In this document: positions 55,238 to 64,000 of the stretch, piece after piece
How positions within the stretch are numbered: position 1 is the stretch's first letter
How the letters are laid out: each line of letters begins with the position of its first letter
Assembly (NCBI GenBank): GCA_000750105.3
Contig: JPHH03000040.1
Span: 1 to 64,000 of the forward strand
Direction of reading: 5' to 3'
From: Tolypocladium sp. Sup5 PDA-1
Lineage: Eukaryota > Ascomycota > Sordariomycetes > Hypocreales > Ophiocordycipitaceae
Length of the DNA stretch: 64,000 nucleotides
Made by a program: the position numbers and the translations under genes
The notes under the pieces: generated by a model
Database searches by the model: none
What the model was told of the DNA's origin: nothing
The model's input: only the letters and a program-made list of their open reading frames with translations

Positions 55238-57843
55238 ATATCGTGAAGCAGCCGGGGGTTGCAGACCCAAATCACCAGCAATCGTTGGAAGCACACTCAC
55301 AACAACAACCACCACAAGAATCGCCACCGCAACCCAGCGGTCTTGCTGACGCCCTCGAAGATGACGACTCCGTCTTTGAGGACCAAGATGGCGCCCAGGC
55401 GGCTCTTCAACCGGCCATGAGCTCTGCTGCGAGTCATCTGACTTCGTCTCAGACACCAGCGGTTGAAAAGGCAGCCGCATTGGAGCGTGTACCGGAAGCA
55501 GGTTACTTTGACAGCACCATCGCAGAAACAGAAGCCGAGGCGTATGGGAGCAGCCCAGAGCCTATCTCATCTACCGAGAGGATGTCGCGCATAGGAAATG
55601 AGTTTCCCGAGAAGACAAACCGGGACCTAGGTCGGATTCCGAGCAATCAGTCGCTACGACGGCCAGAGCAGCTCCCCCTACCGTCACCTTGGGTATCGGG
55701 ACCAAGGGATCTTGTCATAGACAAAGGCACGCGCTCTCACCAGACTCGAGGCGTCCTAGGGTCTGCATTTGGTCCAACGAGGCAACAACGCTCCAAGTCT
55801 GCCGGCCAAGAGGCACTCAAAAGGTTGCAAAAAGCCTTCCCGTCTCTCACTATGCCGACGCATCTGCTGCCGTCCCTGCCAACCTCGTTCTTGTCCAATT
55901 TCACTGGGGATAAGCAGAGTCATGGTAGTGGCCCCAGGCCGGGAGCTACTCGTGCACCTTCATCTGCCACCCTCTTACAGCAGGCGAGGAATCCCCAGAT
56001 CGTCGGTGGAGGGACGCCTTTGGCAGCTTCGCGATTGACAGGAACTCTCCCTCCCCTCCAGACACAATCTCGCCCTCCCATGCTCCGCAGGGTGACCTCC
56101 GACGATAGCATCCTCTATCACAGCCTATCCCGCGCCTCCTCTCTTGGCGATGACGACCGCTTCCACGACGTGCGTGAGATGGTCAACATTCGCTTCATGG
56201 CACTCAGGGACAGCCTGCCCGATGTACCCAACTTCAAGATGCCGGGTCTCGCCAGGTTGCAGGCTGCATCGCGCATGTCATCCATCTCGCTCAACGGCTT
56301 CTTTTCGAGTTCTACCGACGATGCACTTGGCTCTCGCCAGACGATTGTCGATCGGGACCTATCTAGCACTGCCGCAACGCCGAAAGTCAATACCTCCACC
56401 GGGCTGGACCGTGTGCTCGAGGAGTTGACAGGAGACCTTGTCGTTCTTGGTGGATATCGTGGGTCGGTGCTACGATCCGCAGAGCCGCCGCATCAACAAC
56501 TCTGGGCTCCCGTCAAGCTAGGGTTCAACATGCGCAAGGCTAACCTTGAGGTGGGCCTGGAAGACGAAGACGAAGAAACAATGGAGGAGCGCATCATACC
56601 ATCTGGCATGCTCAAGCACATTGGACCTGTCGACATCTCCCGCAAGCTGTTCAAGCGTCTTCGGTCATGCGACAACGCTCGCAGCGGCAAGTTGCGTATA
56701 TGGGATTACGGCTATGACTGGCGTCTCAGTCCGGCAATCTCGTCCCGCAGATTACGACAGTTCCTTGCGGGACTCCCCTCGAATCAGCCTGGCGTGGCAC
56801 CAGAATCCCGTGGAGCTCTCGTCATCGCGCACAGCCTTGGCGGGTTGGTGACGCGACATGTCGTCAACCAGCAGCCGAATCTATTTGCGGGGGTGTTGTA
56901 CGCAGGTGTGCCACAGCGGTGCATAAACATCCTCGGGCCGTTCCGCAATGGTGATGCCGTGCTATTCAATGAGAAGCTGCTCACAGCGCAGGTCAACTTC
57001 TCGATTCGAACGTCGTTTCTCTTGCTCCCAGACGATGGCTTCTGCTTCATCGATAAGGAAACCGGAGAGCAGTATCCAGTCGACTTTTTCAACGCCGACG
57101 ATTGGGTCAAGTGGCGTTTGAGCCCCTGCGTCGGACAGGTTCTCCCCCCGTATAATCGGGACAAACAGCAGGTCTCGTCGCCCCTGTCGTCTCTGTTCCC
57201 CAACTCTCTTCTCAAAGGAAGCCGATCCGACAAAAAGGTCTCCGACACTTCCGACAGCAGTAACAAAAATGAAGGAAGAGCAGCGTCGGGTATAGTGAAC
57301 GGGGCCGTCCACAAAGACCGCACCATTGCGCCTCAGCTTAACAACGCCGGGACCCACGCCGGCTCGGCCCCGCTGCCGCCATCTCCACCGTCTTCTCCCT
57401 CGGCTCCGGATCGTGACCGATATGTTGCCTATCTCCGCCGCACCCTCGCCGCCATCAGCAAGTTCCGCGTCGAACTCGCCCACTCCTCGGCTCACGAGTC
57501 CTCCAACGCCTATCCGCCGCACGCCGTCCTGTACGGCAAGACCATCCCCACAGTGTACGCGGCGCAGGTAAACGGGCGCGATGGTATTCCCTGCGCCGAT
57601 GCCTACGACAACCTGCTCTTTCGCTCCGGTGATGGCGTAGTTCTCTCGCAGGAGGCCATGCTGCCGGCGGGCTATTCTCTCGTCCGAGCGGGGCGAGTGA
57701 GCACTGAGCGCGGCCACCTTACGATGCTAGGAGATATGCCGGCTGTGGGACGGGCGTTGGAGGCGTTGGTGAGGGGTCGAAAGAAGGGTATCGGGCTGGG
57801 CACTGGGGGGGACGGCGACGTTGGTCCCAACGGGACGTCGTAG
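55234..57843 (+). CDS. LCAT-like alpha/beta hydrolase (lipase/acyltransferase)
   Basis: Single exon of 869 residues (MNIVKQPGVADPN). Residues 1 to about 390 are disordered and Ser/Pro/Gln-rich with a few conserved islands (SPWVSGPRDLVIDKGTRSHQ, ALKRLQKAFPSLTMPTHLLP). The hydrolase domain starts at about 395: GLDRVLEELTGDLVVLGGYR, then WDYGYDWRLSP, and the nucleophile elbow AHSLGG at 532-537 with Ser534. Next come GVLYAGVPQRC and DDGFCFIDKETGEQYPVDFF. The domain is interrupted by a low-complexity insert (about 655-730) before the final HAVLYGKTIPTVYAAQVNGR strand-helix. WDYGYDWR and the elbow indicate the LCAT/PDAT-type lipase group; substrate (phospholipid, sterol or acylglycerol) is unknown. 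No signal peptide. The upstream ORF at 55223-55237 overlaps its start. Confidence 0.85.
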   Translation: MNIVKQPGVADPNHQQSLEAHSQQQPPQESPPQPSGLADALEDDDSVFEDQDGAQAALQPAMSSAASHLTSSQTPAVEKAAALERVPEAGYFDSTIAETEAEAYGSSPEPISSTERMSRIGNEFPEKTNRDLGRIPSNQSLRRPEQLPLPSPWVSGPRDLVIDKGTRSHQTRGVLGSAFGPTRQQRSKSAGQEALKRLQKAFPSLTMPTHLLPSLPTSFLSNFTGDKQSHGSGPRPGATRAPSSATLLQQARNPQIVGGGTPLAASRLTGTLPPLQTQSRPPMLRRVTSDDSILYHSLSRASSLGDDDRFHDVREMVNIRFMALRDSLPDVPNFKMPGLARLQAASRMSSISLNGFFSSSTDDALGSRQTIVDRDLSSTAATPKVNTSTGLDRVLEELTGDLVVLGGYRGSVLRSAEPPHQQLWAPVKLGFNMRKANLEVGLEDEDEETMEERIIPSGMLKHIGPVDISRKLFKRLRSCDNARSGKLRIWDYGYDWRLSPAISSRRLRQFLAGLPSNQPGVAPESRGALVIAHSLGGLVTRHVVNQQPNLFAGVLYAGVPQRCINILGPFRNGDAVLFNEKLLTAQVNFSIRTSFLLLPDDGFCFIDKETGEQYPVDFFNADDWVKWRLSPCVGQVLPPYNRDKQQVSSPLSSLFPNSLLKGSRSDKKVSDTSDSSNKNEGRAASGIVNGAVHKDRTIAPQLNNAGTHAGSAPLPPSPPSSPSAPDRDRYVAYLRRTLAAISKFRVELAHSSAHESSNAYPPHAVLYGKTIPTVYAAQVNGRDGIPCADAYDNLLFRSGDGVVLSQEAMLPAGYSLVRAGRVSTERGHLTMLGDMPAVGRALEALVRGRKKGIGLGTGGDGDVGPNGTS

Positions 57844-58858
57844 TGATGGGGGGAGAATCAGCCCGTCGGGCGATGATACTCGATGTCCTTATAAGGCAAA
57901 GCCGTGTCACCGCACACTTGCACAGAAAGTGACGAGTCCTACTTTCGAAGGGTTCAGAGACGCAACGGATGTGACATGACACATGACACATGCAAGGACA
58001 TGTCGATGAGACATGCATGGAATACTCCGTACAACCATGTACAAATTCAGGATAGCAAGCTACGAGAAGGTACATCACTAGTGGCAGAGACGACGACGCC
58101 GCCAATCCCATCCGTCCCAATCCTGCCTGTCATTGTACAATGCGACCGTATTTGCGCATGTACTTGTACACTTCCCATCGCCACCGCATCGGCGAGAAAG
58201 CATCCCAGCTTCTCATAACATTGGTCGTACGTGGTGTACAGGAAAAACACATGGTCCTACACGCGCCGGGCCCCAAAGACAAAAATCCCCTGCCATCCCA
58301 CCCCCAGACACATTCCTGGCGGGAAAGTGAGGCTCTCCTCGTGCGCTTCCCGCAGCACCGTGGGAGGGAGGGTATCCTGTCAACTGTGCCTGTCCCAACA
58401 TTCCTCTTCCCCGACCCGTATCTCCAAGACCTGCCAGGCTGGCAGTTTGTCTCTTCCACGTCGCCAGACCCCTCTTCGTCCGAAGCGGCAAGGGATTTCT
58501 TTTTTTCAAGTCTTTCCTCTTTCCTCTTCCGCTAGTCGTGCCGTGTCGCGCCGTGGCCCCAATTTTCTCCTTCCGGTCGCCCTCTTCATCAGCTGTCCCG
58601 ATCGGGAACGACTTCTCGTCGCGGATTGCAGAAACGCTGGTCGTTTTGATGCAGGGCGCGGTGGCTAGCGTGAAAGCCAGCAGCAGGGGTCTCTGTTTCT
58701 CAGCCTGCATGTCGCCTGATGGCATGGCGAACGTGTGCCGTGTCTGGGATTCGTGTGTCGACTCCGTTTCGGCCGAATAATTAAGAAAAAAAACAAAATT
58801 TTCTTCTTCGAATCATTGGATGTGGTCCCCCAACATGATTGTTTCAGCGCCCGCGTGT
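57844..58858. other. Convergent 3' region
   Basis: 1.0 kb between the LCAT-like and 2EXR stop codons. A short ACATGAC/ACATG repeat lies at about 57972-58005 and TACTCCGTA at 58023-58031. No gene. Confidence 0.5.
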
Positions 58859-59742
58859 TCAGCCACCTATTCTCGAAAGCGCGCTCAGGCAGACGATATG
58901 CCATGGCGGCGGTCTCCAACGCCGGACTTGCTGGCACACCGTGGCCATGGCCATCTGGATCTGGCGGGCCATGCGCTCCTGGACCATGGCCAAGTCGCCG
59001 GCTTCGTCCTCCTCGCGGGGCACAAAGATAATCTGCTCCAGGGAGGGCATCCGCAGCGCAAGCTGCTTGATCACCTCCACGGTCAGGCTCGCAGCCGTCA
59101 TTGACCTGTAGGTGTCGTCGATCCAGAACAGGGCGTCGCTGATGGCGATCCGGCGTACACGCGCGAGCTCCGCCTGGTCGCACATGGACATGCAGGTATG
59201 GAACTGCGAATCGGCCGCCATGTAGCCCTCGCGCGGTCCAAAGAAGAGAATGTCGCTCTCCGGGTTGAAGATGACCTGACCGGGTCCGCGAGCAAAGCCA
59301 AAGGCGGGGCTGTAGCTCCTGAATGCCTCGACGCGAGACTCGGCACAGATATGGAGGTTGACCGGAATCGGCGCATTGGAAGTGCATCCTGTCGTACAAC
59401 CAAAGGAGCGTGACGGCGTTTCGTGTAATGATGGTGATCCAGTACCGCAGCGGATAGGGACGAGACGAGAGCTCGGTATGTTGAAATTCCATATCCTCAG
59501 GCGCAGTTCTGGCGGAAGGAGGGAGAAGAGACGCTGGTGCAGGCTTCTCGTTAGCCCAGTACACCGGCACGGGCGAGTAGACGGCCCCAGAGGCTATAAC
59601 TCACGAATTCGTCATGGCTGCTGCGGCTTGTGGGTTCTTTCGGTGTGAACAGTCCGCTTATACAGTCCATCGTCATCGGCGCATGGTCCAGCTCTTGGAG
59701 TCGCATTGCGCCGAGGCGTGGTGAATGAGAGAAGATACCCAT
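58859..59742 (-). CDS. 2EXR-domain protein (fungal F-box-like family)
   Basis: Two exons on the minus strand, 59742-59605 and 59533-58859, give 270 residues. The intron has donor GTGAGT, branch GGGCTAACG and acceptor CACCAG, and the join restores DEFRLFSLLPPELRLRIW (residues 44-61), the hallmark of the 2EXR family. Downstream are PVNLHICAESRVEAFRSY, GQVIFNPESDILFFGPREGY and SLEQIIFVPREEDE. These proteins are abundant and expanded in filamentous fungi; their function is unknown, and an F-box-like adaptor role is only suggested by the LPPELR helix. The frame is open further upstream and an ATG at 60120 would add 126 residues without recognisable sequence; I prefer 59742. Confidence 0.82.
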
Positions 59743-62700
59743 GATGTTGGGACAGGGACGACCCAGCCGGATGGTAAGGCGTGCCGTGAGACCCGAAGGG
59801 ATGTATGGGCAAAAGCAGTGGTCCAGTCTGTCTGACAGTGTCGTACCGTACCTCAATGACCTTTCCCCCAGCTGCAGTGGAGGGGTAGGCGGGTGGGGAG
59901 CTATTATACGTGCTTGGAGGGAGGCTAGAGCATGTCGTCGTCGAGTGTGTGCCGTGTCCCACCAGGGCGAGTTTAAATTGCGTTCGCCGATAATACTTGC
60001 CCAGCTGCGAGATCGCCAGGGAAGGATAGGGAACTGACAAAACGACCCCCGAAGAACGCCGTCCCTCCTAGTCGACGGCGAGAGCGAGAGCAAGGTTGAC
60101 GTATGACGGCTGCTGTCCATCCCGACGTCCTGGGACCTGGGTGGGATGGATGGGCCAGGGGGGGTGGTTCGGGGCTCCATCAGGCCCAGCCAACGCCGGC
60201 ACCTGCTCCTCACGGACGCGTCCCAGGGCACACCGCACCAATTCGGCCCTCTCCTTAGCGGGGGAGCCTTGCTGCCAGCTGGGCTGGGGCATGGAACCTG
60301 GCTTGCCTGGCAAGGAAGCTAATGGAGCCTGTGTGGGCAACTACCGTCCCCCGTAATGCCGTGCATTGGATAGTCGCTGCCTCTGGTCGTATTCAGGCCA
60401 ATGGGTGCCGCTCCCTGCGGTGCCTGTACTGTAGCTGTGGGCGCCCTTCTGCCAGATCCATTTGCCATCGTTCTTTGGTGCTGGATGAGACAACTGGGGC
60501 CGGAGAATAGACAGACGTCGGGCGACCTCCTTGTCTATAATTGGCCTCTCCACAGTCCTTGGAGATGGAAAGCAGACGACCGTTTTCGGGCAGACGACCT
60601 GTCCAGCAAACGACCGCCACAACCTCAGGCAGGTCATCGCGTCTTTCGACAAACAAACCAGGTGGGGGCCAAACCCAACTCGCAGGGTTTACGACTTTGC
60701 AACCCCGGTCCTTGCTGGCGAGAATTGTCGGCAATGTTCGTCCAGCTTGAGAGGATTTTGCGTTCCCGGTAGTGAAACAGGCTCAACGGCAGTGGCTGCC
60801 ATCGTTCGTTTGTTTTGTCGGGATTCTGCATCGTCTCCCGATTCTGTGGGAATCCGACCGCTAGCCAGAGTTTATTGATGATGCCCTCTGCCGTGCATGA
60901 AAGTGGCTTCGGAAGGTAACCGCCCGTTCGGCTGTCAGTATCCATGGCATACGAGTACAGACTCGGTCGGCGTTGGCTGCAAGCTGGCCCAGAGCAGACC
61001 CACCTGGCATTCCGTAAAAGGGAAGCCAGGGACTCCGGGTATCCCGAGGTTGGGGCGCCGACCCGGGTCCAAGGCTCGCATCCCGGTCAACTTGGGCCAC
61101 TTGCCGGGACTCTCCAGGCTGTTGTAGAACTGTGGCATGGGGCCAGTCATCGACTCGGCGCTGGATTGTGATGCCAAATTTTCGCTGCCTGCCTCCCGAA
61201 CGGTGTGGCGCTTGGCCGCGGCTCGCTGACCCGATGGCATCCAATCTTGATTACTGATGTATTTGACACACAATTCGTCTGCTTCCTTGTTCACGTCAAG
61301 CAACGCCTTGTTCGTGAAGCCCGTCAGTGTGACGGTTGGTTGGCGACTCCACACCGCATCATCCATGTAAGTCGGTGACAGGCATCGATGCCCGACCTGG
61401 GTGCGTACGTTGTACTCCGTAGTCCGTACCGTATCACCGGAAGCCCAAGAGCTGGGACACATCCCGGGCCGTTGATAATAAGGGCATGTTATTATTTCAA
61501 ATACTTTTGGTCTCCACACGGGAAGACGGTCTTCCAGCTGCCCTTGACGATACCCCTGGATGGTCGTTGGCTTTTGACTTTGGAGCGTTGGCTCGATGAC
61601 GCTGCGTGCAGAAACGCACAGGCATAGTGTCGCCATGGCTCCCGCTGTCAACAATGACTGTGGTGTTGAGGCTGACGTGCCGTGTCCTGGCCGCTGGGAT
61701 TGGTGATCTCGAGTCTCTAGTCAGTTACGGTTATTCCAACGACTCGTCGCAGTACCGTCAGTGAGAGCAGTGATTCAGACACCACGTGGCCCGGTCCACA
61801 CACGGTTCGGCAGTGAGCCGCGGTTCTCAGGCCGTCCGCATCGATGAATCCTGAATTCTTCGCACGACACTTGTAGATACCGAGACGATCAAACAGCGGC
61901 CAGAGACGCGGCAACCTTCAGCGGCGGCAAGAGCGCGAGCGAGGTCATCTCGGATACGAATCTGCTGCAGCCTGCAAGCCCGTCAGGGACGAAAATGCGG
62001 TGGACAGCAAGGAGCAACAAGCAAGCAGACAAGGATGTTAATTGGCAACTTGCCCCCCGAAGGTTGTCGGCGTTGCACGGGCCTGCCTGGTAGACTGGGA
62101 AGAGGAGGAGCAGCGAGGAAGTCGAGGAGCCATGTGAGCAGTCACGTGGAATTTCTTTTGGCAACGGCACCGCTCGCCAGTTCATTTATCTGCCAATTTC
62201 CACCACGTCAACCACCGACACTCGCTTCGTCCGTTCGTCTCCTCCGTTCGTCTCCTCCGGTCGGCAGGTCCAGGGGTCGAATCTATTCGGGGCACCACCG
62301 GCAGACGTGATTGGACGCGAACTGCGTGTAAGCGCCATGGCACACCTCCCACCCGACGTCGCATGCAGGCCGCCAGCCAATCCGACGTCACGACGGCTGC
62401 TTTTGCTTCGCGAGCCTCATCACTATATCTAGCTCCTACTCCAGGTCGACCCTGGCAGCGCGGCTATCGTGCATGGGCGCGTCGCTGCTTGTTCTGCCAT
62501 TGGTTTGTCGAGTGACAGACGTCCAGTTTGAGGTGCCTCGTTGGAACGTCGAGCAACGCTGGCTCGTCTCCGGTGATGTTATAATTCTGTTCTTCTCGCT
62601 CCTCGTCGAGCAGGCAAGTCGCACGCGCCGCCGTCCTAATTTTCCTTTCCTTCTCTCAGTTCTCTCATTTCCTTCTCCGTCTCTTCGGTCCTGCGGACCT

Positions 62701-62751
62701 TTCTGTCTTCCTTTCTTCTCCACGCCTGAGGTTGGGTTTGATACCTGGCTT
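59743..62751. other. 3-kb gene-poor region between divergent genes
   Basis: It contains dispersed-motif copies (TACTCCGTA at 61413-61421) and an open frame on the minus strand from an ATG near 61639 to 60935 (about 235 residues) with no family likeness, which I do not call. C/T-rich leader sequence from about 62590 precedes the next gene. Confidence 0.4.
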
Positions 62752-62769
62752 GTACGAAGTACTTCGTAC
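62752..62769. repeat. Perfect 18-bp palindrome upstream of a start codon
   Basis: GTACGAAGTACTTCGTAC reads the same on both strands. It ends 11 bases before the ATG at 62781, in the leader or core promoter of the four-helix membrane protein gene, and belongs to the dispersed motif family seen elsewhere in the window. Confidence 0.9.
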
Positions 62770-62780
62770 TTCCCGTCAAA

Positions 62781-63509
62781 ATGTCGTCCAGTCTCAAGAA
62801 CGAGATATCGGCTTCCGACTTCGAGGTCGATGCCCACGATCTTCAGCTCAAGTCCAAGTCTCGCATGGTCGGCATGGTCCACAGCCTGCGCATCGCCATG
62901 ACGGTTCTGGCCTTGGCGGCAGGAATCACCATCCTTGGTCTATCTGGCAACTCGCTCGTCGTGTACAGGAACACGTACGTTCCTGACAACTATCTCCTCC
63001 CGCTCTGGCCCGAGAGCTTTGATATCCGGCCCACTACGGCGCTCGTCGCTGGCAGTGCCATTGTCACGGTTGCCAACATCATGTCTCTGTGTGCCAGCAA
63101 GACGCCCTCTGTGAGTGTCCCGTCCGAGTCCGGCCGTGCTTGTGACTGACAATCACCATAGCTCCGAGCTCGTGCTGGAGCACACGCATCCGCCAGCTTG
63201 GCGGCACCAGCGATTGGGTTCATCGCCGCCCTGGTCGCCATGGCCTTCTTCTACGCAATCAACGCCTCCACGACCGTCGACACCTTCCAGAGCTGGACGT
63301 GCCGCTGGAAGCAGTTGAACATGACGGCCCAGCCGCGTTTCGGCACGCTGTGCAGGCAGAACGAGGCTGGTTTGATATTGGCTGTCCTCCTTGTCCCGCT
63401 TGAGCTGTTTGTGCTGGCAACCGCCTTCTTCCAGGTCTTTCTGGAGCGCAAAGTCAGTGCCGTCTCGCTTAAGGACGGTGGCAGGGAAGGAAGCCCAGCC
63501 ATGTCCTAG
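62781..63509 (+). CDS. Fungal four-helix membrane protein of unknown function
   Basis: Two exons, 62781-63110 and 63162-63509, give 225 residues. A charged N-terminal tail (1-34) is followed by four membrane helices at about 38-60, 84-105, 122-144 and 180-204, with both ends on the cytoplasmic side by the basic-residue rule (KSKSR before TM1, LRAR before TM3, ERK after TM4). The second outer loop has two cysteines (Cys157, Cys174) that could pair, with TFQSWTCRWK and TLCRQ. The topology is like tetraspan/MARVEL-type proteins, but I cannot assign a family. The intron has donor GTGAGT and acceptor CATAG. The start ATG is preceded by TCAAA. Confidence 0.82.
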
Positions 63510-64000
63510 ACGCTAAGTGCCCTCGGGAAGGCATACCGCAAGCACGCGGTAGTGGAAACCTATTGGACATGGGGGCCCTTGCTGTTGGGACGGCTGCTTT
63601 CTACTTCTTCAGGGCTGTACTATATTGATGAGCACTATTTTAAGCGCGCCAATGATTGAAACGATACGTTATGCGATTGACGGGCACCACTGTTGTCTAA
63701 CGCTGTACGCCCCGATGATGCGCTCTGCCCCAGCAGTCCGGGTTGTGCTCTGTACACAAACATTCGGCATCCAGACATCCAAACGCCCACGTTTCCGGCG
63801 CTGCCTCCGCGCAAGCAGCTAACCTCTACCGTCTCAAAGGCGTGGCATCTGCTTGCGGAAATTCTACGAACTAACTGTCCTGCACTTCGTATAACCAACC
63901 TGTTTCATGCCGTAGGACGGGGACGTATTGTGATACCAACACTCGGCGTTGTGTCGCCACCGAACGGCTCAACTGTTTCCAGGGAAAACATGGGCATTGG
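63510..64000. other. Right edge, no supported gene
   Basis: 491 bp downstream of the membrane protein gene to the window end, probably its 3' UTR and intergenic DNA. Short open frames only. Confidence 0.5.

Overview
The window is a eukaryotic, gene-dense piece of a filamentous ascomycete chromosome (Pezizomycotina, most likely Sordariomycetes and plausibly Hypocreales). The reasons are many short introns (about 50-110 nt) with GT...AG borders and CTAAC/CTGAC branch sites, G+C-rich third codon positions, short intergenic spaces between many genes, and fungal families throughout (Sin1/Avo1, Cdc4-type F-box, Mrn1-type RRM, 2EXR, a fungal four-helix membrane protein). The species cannot be fixed by reading alone. 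Exon borders were placed by hand from reading frame, splice consensus and family conservation. Every multi-exon model given here closes in frame.

Layout. 1-9.6 kb: a G tract at the left edge, a conserved unknown (DUF7582-like), a PRCC homologue, the TORC2 subunit Sin1 and a small secreted GPI-type protein. 9.6-20.4 kb: an NFKBIL1-like protein, a ZIP metal transporter, a Cdc4/Fbw7-type F-box/WD40 protein and pyruvate dehydrogenase E1 alpha. 20.6-33.1 kb: replicative DNA ligase I, CTP synthase, a CLC chloride channel/exchanger, a neurochondrin-family protein and a Vma22/CCDC115-like V-ATPase assembly factor. 33.4-45.4 kb: an MFS transporter, a 4-kb gene-poor stretch, Cdc42, an agmatinase-like ureohydrolase with signal peptide and C-terminal KDEL, and cytosolic asparaginyl-tRNA synthetase. 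45.4-64 kb: a long leader region followed by a four-RRM Mrn1-like protein, a histidine acid phosphatase, an LCAT-like lipase/acyltransferase, a 2EXR protein and a four-helix membrane protein.

The genes are mostly housekeeping or signalling functions and do not form a biosynthetic cluster. Themes do recur: polarity and growth control (Cdc42, TORC2 Sin1, Cdc4), nucleotide and DNA metabolism (DNA ligase I next to CTP synthase), and organelle ion balance (CLC and the V-ATPase assembly factor, separated by one gene).

I saw no transposon, CRISPR array, rRNA or convincing tRNA. The most interesting signals are regulatory: in-frame upstream ATGs that would add mitochondrial-type leaders to DNA ligase I and perhaps CTP synthase; a four-codon upstream ORF overlapping the start of the lipase gene by ATGA; an ER-retention-like tail on a secreted ureohydrolase; and a family of short palindromes (TACGAAGTAC / TACTCCGTA type) scattered through the intergenic DNA, including a perfect 18-bp copy just upstream of one start codon. 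I did not find evidence for a wholly new multi-gene system.
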